Shown here: positions 53,733 to 61,736 of the stretch, piece after piece
Numbering within the stretch: the first letter of the stretch is position 1
How the letters are laid out: each line of letters begins with the position of its first letter
Origin: an uncultured Porphyromonas sp.
GTDB lineage: Bacteria; Bacteroidota; Bacteroidia; Bacteroidales; Porphyromonadaceae
NCBI RefSeq assembly: GCF_900541275.1
Contig: NZ_UQJH01000003.1
Coordinates: 62,001-126,000, forward strand
Reading direction: 5' to 3'
Length of the DNA stretch: 64,000 nucleotides
Notes under the pieces: model-generated
Told to the model about the DNA's origin: nothing
What the model saw: only the letters and a program-made list of their open reading frames with translations
Databases searched by the model: none
Position numbers and translations under genes: made by a program

Positions 53733-54048
53733 GAACCTATGAGGATCTCACTATAATAGTTGGCATCCGGAGGGATTCCTACCTCAGGTACACACTACAT
53801 ATGGAGGCGTTTACTTGACGCTTTAGTTTGACGGTCCAGAAACTTCGCAACTTTCAAATCCTGTCGAAACAAAGCAACGGTAGATGTCCTGCAGATAGTT
53901 TATTGCGCACGGACTATGCAAAAGCATATCTCCAAGTGTGCCGTACACTATCAGCGTAGGCTTCTGCGTTGCTCGTTCAGACAGGATTGGGCAATGCGAA
54001 GGCCTTAGATCGTGGGACGAGTGACAGTACAGACTCCCACGCTTTTTT
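53733..54048 (+). ncRNA. candidate structured RNA upstream of the Hsp70 island
   Basis: A promoter at 53699-53728 and a terminator-like hairpin (CGTGGGA at 54011-54017 pairing with 54035-54041, then six T at 54043-54048) bracket about 315 bases with no convincing gene. Inside lie an imperfect inverted repeat (53843-53865 against 53980-54001) and an 11-bp hairpin with one bulge (53961-53972 with 53991-54001). A 30-codon basic open frame (53915-54007) ends just before the terminator. It could be a small RNA, or an attenuator leader for the operon that starts 135 bases later. Confidence 0.4.
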
Positions 54049-54182
54049 ATGTGGTCATTATTATAATAACATCGCCTCGGCTTGAGGGTCTGCCGGGATT
54101 TTTCAGGACAAAACATCCTATTGATAGAATAGTACACCTCTATCAGGATGGTGCTTGCCAAAGCATACTAAGAGTCTAAGAT

Positions 54183-56591
54183 ATGAACGAAATCACCACC
54201 AAGTCACTTCTTCCGTCCACGATCACAAATGAGCTTGAGAGCGGGACAGCATACGTGGGTATTGACTTTGGCACCTCCACGTCAGTCGTATCGGTCGCCC
54301 AATATAACCCTAAGAGCAATGCCATTGAGACTCGCTCTATTAGGATTCCCCAGATGTTGTCTGATGGGCACACCATAAATAAGTCTGAGATCATTCCTAC
54401 AGTGATTGCGTATCTGGAGGAAGCGGGAAAAATTCTGATCGGAAATGGTGCATTTGACCTAAAAAACAAGAAAAAGCTCGGGCGAGACATTTGGTATTCC
54501 TTTAAGCTCGGTCTCGGTGAGGACATTGGCGCCAAGTATACAGACAGCCTTCTCAGAGACAAGCCTCCATTCAACATCAAGACAGCAAAAGATGCCACTA
54601 AAGTCTTCTTTGCATACCTTAAGGGGAAGATCAGCAAGGAGCTCGGAGCCAGACAGATCAAGTACTCCATCAGCATACCGGCATCATTTGAGGCCAATCA
54701 ACGTAAGGACCTATTAGATGCTCTGGCGGCAAACGACATGATGGTATCATCGCAGGCGCTAATTGATGAACCCAATGCAGCATTCATCAGCTATGCTGTA
54801 GAGAGAGCTACGATGGGCAATCCTATCATCATCTCGCCGGACTACGACTCCAAGGTCTTGGTATTTGACTTCGGTGGTGGCACCTGCGATATTTCCATCC
54901 TGGAAATCGGTCAGGATCTCAGTGGTTTCCGAGCAAAGAATATCGCCATATCTAAGTACACGGAGCTAGGTGGCGATGACATCGATCGATACATCACCTA
55001 CCACTACCTGATGCCCCGCTTCTTGGAGAAGAATGGCAAAAAGCCATCAGACTATCGCACAATAGAGAAAAAGCAAATCGCAACGGCTCTCCTGAAAGTC
55101 TCAGAGAGGCTAAAAATCATCATCAACGAAGAACTAGCAGCTCATACGATAAATGGTAAGATCCCAGCCTCAAAGGATAGTGAGGATGAGCGAGCGTCCA
55201 TTAATGCTGACATAGTTGTCAGCACCACAAAGGGGACACTGAATGGCAACGAGTTTTGGCTCTCCTACAAAGAGCTCACGGACACCATGTCAGTCTTTAC
55301 CGGCAGCAGGGGGGGGATGATCACAAGCCACAAAGGCGAGCAAGACTATGCCAGCATATTCTTGCCCGTCAAGAGTGCAATAAAAAAGTCCGGTGTGGAG
55401 AAGGAAGAGATAGACTACGTGCTCTTCATCGGAGGCAGCTCCAAGAGTCCGTATATCCAAGAAGCCATACATCATTACTTTGATGACTCAGAGATGCTGC
55501 TGCCCAGTGATCTTCGTACACATGTCTCCAAGGGTGCCGCCATACACAGCCTCCTCTACAATGGCTTTGGGAGAAATTTGATCAGACCGATTACCAGCGA
55601 GCCTATCATCATAATCACTAAGGACAGCTCCCCAAAGGTCATTGTCCCCGCCAATACCGAGATCCCCTGCAATACCATTAGCATTGATGATCTCGTGTCC
55701 GACCGGGATGGTCAATCAACGATCGAGCTACCCATCTGCGTTGGAAACGCCGACAAGATGCTATTCAACCTGAAGATCGAGAGCAAGGACCCAATGGGAT
55801 TCAGGAAAAACACCCCGGTACACCTATCAGCCAGAATAAATGCGGACAAAATGCTTCACATATCTGCCACCTGCGAAGGCGATATATGTGTGGTAGAGCC
55901 AGTGAGTCCATTCGCCAACAAAGAGCTCTCCTCAGAAGACAGAGCAGCCCTGAAGGCAGAGAGAAAAGCAAATAATGAGACGTACAATCGGGGTGGGACA
56001 CCATCCCTAAAGACCTTGGAGGAGCTGAGGGAGGCATACGAAAGAGCAGGGAAGCTCCTCAAGGCTGCGGAGACCTACGAGCTTCAGGGGGAGCTGTACC
56101 CATCCTCGATGAATTGGAACAACTTAGGAGTCTTGTATATTAACGCAGGAATGTATGACAAAGCGATAGACACCTATAAAGTCGCACTTGAGAAGCATCC
56201 AAACGATGGAACCATACTCTTCAACATGGCACTCAGTCTTAGACAGAGTGGGAATCCAGAGGAGTACAAGAAGTACATGCAAGAGGCTATCACACGCCAA
56301 CCGAATGACCCCTGTATCCTCTACGAATACTCCAAAATAGATCGAAGCGAGGGAGCTGCGGGGGAGGCAGAGCAAAAGCTCAATAAAGCACTTGAGATCC
56401 TGATGGATACGTGGAGTAGAAACGAACTCAAGGAGTGGGAATACTCGTGGTTTAAATCAGTAGCTCGGCAACTTGGGAAGCCTGACATTGTAAAAAAGTT
56501 AGAGCAGGAAGAGAAGAGCAACTTGCAAGGGTATCTGTACAACGAAGAGAATCTCTCTATCACATCAGACACCCTACCAAGCACACGATAA
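54183..56591 (+). CDS. Hsp70-family protein with C-terminal TPR domain
   Basis: 802 residues. The Hsp70/actin ATPase domain is intact: phosphate-1 GIDFGTST at residues 26-33, the IPASFEANQRKDLLDA and IDEPNAAF segments, phosphate-2 FDFGGGTCD at 228-236, and adenosine motif FIGGSSKSP near 419. A beta-sandwich-like substrate region follows (to about 585). In place of the usual helical lid there are TPR-like repeats at about 610-740 (YERAGKLLKAAETYELQGEL, then WNNLGVLYINAGMYDKAIDTY). It is a non-housekeeping Hsp70, unlike DnaK. First gene of an accessory island; the helicase follows 22 bases later. Confidence 0.88.
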   Translation: MNEITTKSLLPSTITNELESGTAYVGIDFGTSTSVVSVAQYNPKSNAIETRSIRIPQMLSDGHTINKSEIIPTVIAYLEEAGKILIGNGAFDLKNKKKLGRDIWYSFKLGLGEDIGAKYTDSLLRDKPPFNIKTAKDATKVFFAYLKGKISKELGARQIKYSISIPASFEANQRKDLLDALAANDMMVSSQALIDEPNAAFISYAVERATMGNPIIISPDYDSKVLVFDFGGGTCDISILEIGQDLSGFRAKNIAISKYTELGGDDIDRYITYHYLMPRFLEKNGKKPSDYRTIEKKQIATALLKVSERLKIIINEELAAHTINGKIPASKDSEDERASINADIVVSTTKGTLNGNEFWLSYKELTDTMSVFTGSRGGMITSHKGEQDYASIFLPVKSAIKKSGVEKEEIDYVLFIGGSSKSPYIQEAIHHYFDDSEMLLPSDLRTHVSKGAAIHSLLYNGFGRNLIRPITSEPIIIITKDSSPKVIVPANTEIPCNTISIDDLVSDRDGQSTIELPICVGNADKMLFNLKIESKDPMGFRKNTPVHLSARINADKMLHISATCEGDICVVEPVSPFANKELSSEDRAALKAERKANNETYNRGGTPSLKTLEELREAYERAGKLLKAAETYELQGELYPSSMNWNNLGVLYINAGMYDKAIDTYKVALEKHPNDGTILFNMALSLRQSGNPEEYKKYMQEAITRQPNDPCILYEYSKIDRSEGAAGEAEQKLNKALEILMDTWSRNELKEWEYSWFKSVARQLGKPDIVKKLEQEEKSNLQGYLYNEENLSITSDTLPSTR

Positions 56592-56613
56592 ATACAAATA
56601 ACACAACATAACT

Positions 56614-57804
56614 ATGGCTTGGATAATCCCCGAAAATAAGCTTGATCCGCAGCAGAGAGAGTTTCTGGAGGATAACATCAGGCAGGACCGGAACGTATGG
56701 ATCAAAGGGTTTGCCGGGTCCGGCAAGTCCGTCCTCCTTGCATACAGCATCAAGCAGATAATCTCCAAGGAGCCGACTGCTCGGATCGCTGTTGTAGTCT
56801 ACACTCAATCCCTTGTCCAAATGTTTCGTGAGGCACTGGCTGAGAAGGGGATCGAAGATGTAGAAGTTTATACATGCTACGGCTTTCTTGATGAAGTCAA
56901 CAATGGCAATCAATGGGACTACGTTCTCTGTGACGAGGTGCAGGATATGACTTCCCGTATGCTCAGCGCTATGATCAATTCGGGGGGCCGTGTTATTATC
57001 GCGGGTGATGAGAATCAGTCCATCTACACGACAGATGCTAAGTACAATGAGTCCACGCTAAGCCCCACAGAGACTCAGAGGATCCTTAACGGTGAGTCCT
57101 TCTCTCTAAACATCATCCACCGGCTCTCCAACTCCATAATAGAGGCAGTTAAGCTCCTGACGATCCCCGGTATGGATATTTTCTCGGCCAAGATTGACAT
57201 GACGAAGAGTGATACCCAGATTCGACTCTGCAAGGCCGCGTCAGAGAACGAAGAGATCGACTATGTATTTGAGCAAGCCTCTCAAGCAGCCAACGAGAGA
57301 TACACCGCAGCAGTACTCTTTCCCACCAAGGAGCTTGCAATACGCTTTGCCGACAGGGTCCTTACCTCAAGAGGTCATCTTCCTTGGGATCAAAGTAGGG
57401 ACAGATACAATGGGTATGATTTTGGAGATCTAAACTCTCACCTGAGAGAAAATGGCATCAACATGCAATATATAGGTAATGGATATGGTCATTTGTCCAC
57501 TTACGATACCTGTATTTCCCTCATGACGTACCATAGTGCCAAAGGACTAGACTTTGAGTATGTATTCATACCCTTTGCCGATGAAAAAAACATGGCACCG
57601 ATTTTAGAGCGTCCGGGGACCACTGTAGAGAGTGCCATGACTCTCTTCATGGTTGCGATGACTCGAGCCAAAGAGAATCTCACCTTCACCTATACCGGAA
57701 AGCTCTCAAGATTTGTCAGACCCTTTCAGGACAAGTGCTCTCAGATAGACCTATCTGACAGGAGCTCCTCCTCCACTACAAGCGAAAACGTTTGGGGATT
57801 CTAA
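56614..57804 (+). CDS. compact superfamily 1 (UvrD-like) helicase or ATPase
   Basis: 396 residues with a full set of SF1 motifs: Walker A GFAGSGKS at 32-39, VVYTQSLVQMF (Ia), DEVQD at 107-111 (II), IIAGDENQSIY (III), NIIHRLSNSI (IV), TYHSAKGLDFEYVF (V) and VAMTRAKENL (VI). The inserted 1B and 2B domains of UvrD/Rep are missing or very short, so it may be a nucleic-acid-stimulated ATPase rather than a processive helicase. It lies 22 bases after the Hsp70 gene and 17 bases before the next, forming a tight trio. Confidence 0.86.
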   Translation: MAWIIPENKLDPQQREFLEDNIRQDRNVWIKGFAGSGKSVLLAYSIKQIISKEPTARIAVVVYTQSLVQMFREALAEKGIEDVEVYTCYGFLDEVNNGNQWDYVLCDEVQDMTSRMLSAMINSGGRVIIAGDENQSIYTTDAKYNESTLSPTETQRILNGESFSLNIIHRLSNSIIEAVKLLTIPGMDIFSAKIDMTKSDTQIRLCKAASENEEIDYVFEQASQAANERYTAAVLFPTKELAIRFADRVLTSRGHLPWDQSRDRYNGYDFGDLNSHLRENGINMQYIGNGYGHLSTYDTCISLMTYHSAKGLDFEYVFIPFADEKNMAPILERPGTTVESAMTLFMVAMTRAKENLTFTYTGKLSRFVRPFQDKCSQIDLSDRSSSSTTSENVWGF

Positions 57805-57821
57805 TCCGAAACAACATCAAG

Positions 57822-59123
57822 ATGGACTACGTAACTATCCTTCGCAAAGGCAGCTTCACAGATTTTTTCAAGTATGGCAGACTCAAGATCTTCCATGCTG
57901 TGCCAATGAGTGGAAAATTGGAAGCGCATGCCGATGACAAAGAGCTCTTTGACCATACTGCAGAGGGGATGAACCCCTATGACTACACCTCTGAGTATAT
58001 ACTTATAGTCTTTCACACCGATGACGCCATCGAGCAATTCCCCATCGAGATCTGCATCGAGAGTGTGGAGACGGTGTATGCGCTGGATGAAACCGGTCGC
58101 AATGCTCTATCACTATCTTTTGACCATAGGATTGATATTAGAGTCTCACCATGGGAGACCTTCTTTGAAGAGCATCACATTGACCAACTTGTGGAGCAGA
58201 GCAAGCGAGGAGCACGCAACCTTTGGCGGATCTTTGACTTCGATGACAAAGACCTTGGGCACTGCGAGAAGATAATCAGCACTGACATCATAAGAGAGGC
58301 TATCTCAAGCCTCTACAGGAGTAAGAAACCCGTAGGGGATCTCTCCCCGTGGGTTTATCTCTTGCGGTACGAGAGACACGACCCGTACCCAAAGAATATG
58401 CTTGGCTATTTCTACGATATGATAGGGGTGGTGATGACATGGAAGTACCAGGGGCGCGTGGATAATAACTTCGGGGTAAGTGAGACAGTTGCAGGCGGGA
58501 TTTTGAAGAGCACCTGGGAAACGATCAGTCACCCATACTCCAGAGTGAAAAACGACCAGCTCAGTACTTTGGCATCCCGTATTAAAGATGAAAAAATCGC
58601 TGCCGCAGCAAAAGACACAACAGGAGTAGATTTTCACTTGATCGCTCCCTTCTTTCTCTGCCTTAAGGATCTCTACGCGAGCGATGAGGACAGAAAGGAT
58701 CAAGAGAAAATGGGTAAGCAGATCTCAAGCTACGGACTGGAAGGCAAAGTAGCTACCTATCTACTCGGAGTCACACTTGGGTACGATAGGACTTACGATC
58801 TCCTATACGATAAGATCAAGCTCCCGTTCTTTAAGGAAAATAACACCTCAAGAGAAAGATCGGGATCTGCTACCGACATCAAACCGGAGCAGAGAGTACA
58901 GCGGCAGTCCCTAGGCTTAGAGGACGACAGAGAAGAAGCGAAATATTGGTTTCGCAATATCAAGAGTCATGAGATTGAGAAGATGGCCCCTGGCACTGTG
59001 GACAAAGGCTGGAAACCGGTGCAAAAATTCACGAAGGAAAACAAGACTGACATCATAATAAGGAGAAAACTTAACTTTGAGGAAGAGAGACACAAGCAAC
59101 AGGAATGGAACAAGAGGAGATAA
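57822..59123 (+). CDS. unrecognised protein of the Hsp70-helicase operon
   Basis: 433 residues, soluble by composition, no membrane segment. I do not recognise a domain. Notable stretches are the N-terminal MDYVTILRKGSFTDFFKYG, a central SPWVYLLRYERHDPYPKN region, and a highly charged Lys/Arg/Glu-rich C-terminus (from about 340). ATG 57822, after the helicase stop, is preferred over an earlier in-frame ATG at 57792 that would overlap the helicase. Its place in the operon suggests an effector or specificity subunit; that is inference. Confidence 0.72.
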   Translation: MDYVTILRKGSFTDFFKYGRLKIFHAVPMSGKLEAHADDKELFDHTAEGMNPYDYTSEYILIVFHTDDAIEQFPIEICIESVETVYALDETGRNALSLSFDHRIDIRVSPWETFFEEHHIDQLVEQSKRGARNLWRIFDFDDKDLGHCEKIISTDIIREAISSLYRSKKPVGDLSPWVYLLRYERHDPYPKNMLGYFYDMIGVVMTWKYQGRVDNNFGVSETVAGGILKSTWETISHPYSRVKNDQLSTLASRIKDEKIAAAAKDTTGVDFHLIAPFFLCLKDLYASDEDRKDQEKMGKQISSYGLEGKVATYLLGVTLGYDRTYDLLYDKIKLPFFKENNTSRERSGSATDIKPEQRVQRQSLGLEDDREEAKYWFRNIKSHEIEKMAPGTVDKGWKPVQKFTKENKTDIIIRRKLNFEEERHKQQEWNKRR

Positions 59124-59130
59124 GTCATAT

Positions 59131-59235
59131 GGTGGCTCAGCCCAAGATGGTCACGCACGACTGAACTGATCCTACAACTCCCCTTGTAAATCACTACTTT
59201 TGGGGCAGTCGTAAGGCACCATACTGCAAGCCACC
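59131..59235 (+). repeat. nested inverted repeat before the HAD gene
   Basis: Three complementary pairs nest with nearly equal spacing: GGTGGCT (59131) with AGCCACC (59229), ATGGT (59147) with ACCAT (59218), and ACGACTG (59157) with CAGTCGT (59206). Together they would form a long interrupted stem around a 42-base loop. The loop holds a TACTTTTG promoter box. It fills most of the gap between the two halves of the island. Confidence 0.6.
59195..59202 (+). promoter_or_regulatory. -7 promoter box for the HAD-PRTase-DprA genes
   Basis: TACTTTTG fits TAnnTTTG, 50 bases before the HAD ATG. It suggests the second half of the island has its own transcript. No clear -33 TTTG. Confidence 0.45.
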
Positions 59236-59251
59236 GGATGAAGCCTAATTT

Positions 59252-59839
59252 ATGCAGGAGAGGACCGATCAGACCTGTTACGTGAGTGAGCAAACCACCT
59301 TCTTTTTTGACCTCGATGGCACGCTGGTCAATACCGACTATGCCAATTATCTCTCTTACAGGGGGGCTATAGCAGCCGTTATGAGGGATGATACTCCTGC
59401 GCCACCCTACGACCCCACGAGACGTCTCAATCGTAGCCGGCTGAGATCTTTGTACCCCTCTCTCTCTCAGACTGACTATGACAAAATAATCGTGGAGAAA
59501 GAGATGCTCTACAGAGATTATCTATCGGAGACAACCACTATCAAGGACAATGCAGATCTCCTCCTCAAGTATGCCCCCTCGCACGAGATCGTACTCGTCA
59601 CCTATTGCCGACTAAGTAGGGCACTGGACACGCTATCATACCATGGTCTGACCGATAAGTTTGCCACCTTGCTCTGTCGAGAAGCTATTCCTGACGGACA
59701 AGCAACCGACAAATACAGCAATGCCATCCACCTATTGGGCATCCCGCCAGATCACATCATAGCCTTTGAGGACGAGGAGTCCGAGATAGCATGTGCACTC
59801 AATGCCGGCATTATTACGATCAACCCCAATCACCTTTGA
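59252..59839 (+). CDS. HAD-superfamily hydrolase
   Basis: 195-residue phosphatase-like protein. Motif I is FFDLDGTLV with catalytic Asp20 and Asp22, motif II is the VLVTYCRLSRA strand, and motif IV is IAFEDEESEI. A small helical cap lies between (residues 35-95). Substrate unknown; a nucleotide or phosphoribosyl compound would fit its neighbours. The phosphoribosyltransferase starts three bases after its stop. Confidence 0.85.
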   Translation: MQERTDQTCYVSEQTTFFFDLDGTLVNTDYANYLSYRGAIAAVMRDDTPAPPYDPTRRLNRSRLRSLYPSLSQTDYDKIIVEKEMLYRDYLSETTTIKDNADLLLKYAPSHEIVLVTYCRLSRALDTLSYHGLTDKFATLLCREAIPDGQATDKYSNAIHLLGIPPDHIIAFEDEESEIACALNAGIITINPNHL

Positions 59840-59841
59840 CA

Positions 59842-60528
59842 ATGCAAGCATTTACCATCAAGAGTTGCTTCTCATGGTACACCCACCCCGTTATAGGTAG
59901 CAGTGAGCGGGGGGTCTTCCTGAAGAGTGACATCAGCGCCTACTATCACGATGATTACCATAGTGGTGACCAAGGATACCGCAGCACTCAAGGCACGGTA
60001 GAGAATATCATCACGACTCTCAAAAACCAATTTAGAAACACAAGCATAGACCTTCTAGAGCGCACAAGCGAGGATATGCTGGATATACTGAAGAGAGACC
60101 TACCACTCATACTCATATTGTCGGGAAAGGAAGAGCTCACTATCTGCGCCATTCCCAGATCAAAGGCAGAGAGTAGCTATCTACCTGAGCAACTTTTCCT
60201 CAAGAATACCATCAAGGCATACGCCACTGACCAAGATGGATTTCACGACGGCACCGACTATATCATCAGGCACACGGACACCAAGACCACACATATGAGT
60301 AAGACCTCATATGGAGGCACCGGAGATATGCCATACCCCGGCATTACGAAGGCTACCTGTAGCATTTCGGAGGAGGTCCGTGGGAAGGACATCTTACTTA
60401 TAGATGACTTATACACGGAGGGGGTCAGCATTGACGAGGATGCCATCCAGGCATTGCTCGACAATGGTGCCGAGTCGGTGATATTTTACTCATTGGGCAA
60501 AACTCTCAAGCGACCAAACCAGCAATGA
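59842..60528 (+). CDS. phosphoribosyltransferase-domain protein (ShosT-like)
   Basis: 228 residues. The type I phosphoribosyltransferase signature is DILLIDDLYTEGVS (residues 183-196), with the paired Asp and the TEG loop that bind PRPP ribose and phosphate. ICAIPRSKAESSY resembles the first PRTase strand of ComF-like proteins. The N-terminal 90 residues are not recognised. Directly followed by a DprA-like gene with a four-base overlap. This pairing is that of the ShosTA toxin-antitoxin defence system as I know it (PRTase toxin, DprA-like antitoxin). The ATG at 59842 avoids overlap with the HAD gene. Confidence 0.75.
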   Translation: MQAFTIKSCFSWYTHPVIGSSERGVFLKSDISAYYHDDYHSGDQGYRSTQGTVENIITTLKNQFRNTSIDLLERTSEDMLDILKRDLPLILILSGKEELTICAIPRSKAESSYLPEQLFLKNTIKAYATDQDGFHDGTDYIIRHTDTKTTHMSKTSYGGTGDMPYPGITKATCSISEEVRGKDILLIDDLYTEGVSIDEDAIQALLDNGAESVIFYSLGKTLKRPNQQ

Positions 60529-61538
60529 TGAAGTACACAGAAAATGCGCTTAATGTACTGACAGCGAAGTCGTACAGAGGGATCGGCAATGCATGGATAG
60601 TAAGGAACTTAAGTCATAATGAGGACGTCGAAACAATCGTCTCCCGGCTCAACCGGAAAAACGAACAAGAGCCTACCAGCGTAGAGGCATTCATGGAGCT
60701 GAGGCAAAAGTACGAGTCTGCCATACTCAATAAGTTGCACGGCTACTGTGATGGCTTTGTAGCATTGGGGGACAAGGACTTTCCGCAGCATAGGGGACGT
60801 GTGTCAGATGGCAAAAGACCTGTATTTCTCTATTACAGAGGGGACATCAGGCTACTCGACACGGCTAATACCAATATCTCCGTCATCGGGCTACTAAATC
60901 CCTCAGAGCAAGTCGAGACTCGAGAGAGGCAGCTCGTCTCTCAGCTCGTTAAGAGTGGCGCAACCATAGTCAGTGGTCTGGCCTTAGGGTGCGACAGCAT
61001 TGCTCACGAAGAAGCACTGGCATCCGGAGGAAAAACAATTGCAATCTTGCCAAGCCCTCTGACAGACATCCTCCCCACGAGCAACAGGAGCCTGGCTTCT
61101 CAGATAGTTGAGAAGGGTGGACTCCTGGTGACAGAGTACGGGAATGGCTTCAGGAGCAAAATGGAGCTCAACACTCGCTACAACGAGCGTGATAGGCTAC
61201 AGGCCTTGTTTTGCGATGCCATTGTGCTGGCGGCAAGTTACTCGAGAGACTCATCGGACTTGTGGAAAGATCTTGCCGACCAAAAGCTTGACAGCGGGGC
61301 ACGATTAGCTATGGGCTTTGCCAAAGAATTCAATATCCCTCGAGCTGTGATGTATGACAGAGTCCGTGACGCAGAGGACCCTATGTACGATCTATCAAGA
61401 GAGATCATACAAGAGTCTCCGGGCATAATGGTCATCACACCGGACAATATCGCTGACTCCGCTAAGCAGCTCACATCGATAGGCGAGACGGCTGGCAAAC
61501 CTCTGAGAGCACCTGGGCTGCCCTTTGAGGACAATTGA
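60525..61538 (+). CDS. DprA/Smf-like Rossmann-fold protein (ShosA-like)
   Basis: 337 residues. The DprA/Smf core appears as LGDKDFPQHRGRV, FLYYRGDIRLL, the ISVIGLL strand, ATIVSGLALGCDSIAHEEAL (residues 147-165), GGKTIAILPSPL and LVTEYGNG. In DprA these residues bind single-stranded DNA and load RecA. Here the variant IGLLNPSEQ replaces the usual VGTRxxT loop and no winged-helix C-terminus is obvious, so it is not the housekeeping DprA. Its first codons overlap the PRTase stop. It is probably the partner (antitoxin) of that protein. Confidence 0.8.
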   Translation: MMKYTENALNVLTAKSYRGIGNAWIVRNLSHNEDVETIVSRLNRKNEQEPTSVEAFMELRQKYESAILNKLHGYCDGFVALGDKDFPQHRGRVSDGKRPVFLYYRGDIRLLDTANTNISVIGLLNPSEQVETRERQLVSQLVKSGATIVSGLALGCDSIAHEEALASGGKTIAILPSPLTDILPTSNRSLASQIVEKGGLLVTEYGNGFRSKMELNTRYNERDRLQALFCDAIVLAASYSRDSSDLWKDLADQKLDSGARLAMGFAKEFNIPRAVMYDRVRDAEDPMYDLSREIIQESPGIMVITPDNIADSAKQLTSIGETAGKPLRAPGLPFEDN

Positions 61539-61562
61539 GATCCTCGCTGAGATGGCGTAAAA

Positions 61563-61644
61563 CTAATATCGGTATTAGTGTGATCTAATACCGATATTAG
61601 TCTTCTCTTTTACCGATATTAGAGCAAGCTAATACCGGTAAAAG
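61563..61644. repeat. 22-bp-period palindrome array, locus 4 (4 units)
   Basis: Units start at 61563, 61585, 61607 and 61629: CTAATATCGGTATTAG, CTAATACCGATATTAG, CTTTTACCGATATTAG and CTAATACCGGTAAAAG. The period is exactly 22. The last unit is the reverse complement of CTTTTACCGGTATTAG found at loci 1 and 2. It lies between convergent genes and marks the right edge of the island. Confidence 0.92.
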
Positions 61645-61681
61645 ATTAGTGCACTGAGAGACAGTCGGGTAAGAAATAGAT

Positions 61682-61713
61682 GAAGCACCGCCCCGGGTAG
61701 GGGGTGGTGCTTC
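61682..61713 (-). terminator. hairpin after the GH109-like gene
   Basis: 61682-61694 pairs with 61701-61713 over 13 bases with one G-T pair. It lies 23 bases after the stop of the minus-strand gene. The T run is weak. Confidence 0.55.
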
Positions 61714-61736
61714 CTCAGATGGCTATGGGATGGGGA

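Noticed and set aside
53823..54161. 112-codon minus-strand open frame before the Hsp70 gene
   Set aside because: It crosses the terminator hairpin and the inverted repeat, has no recognisable domain, and its composition is not protein-like.
60525..61538. Housekeeping DprA for natural transformation
   Set aside because: It sits in an accessory island, overlaps a PRTase gene, and its first Rossmann loop departs from the usual DprA form.
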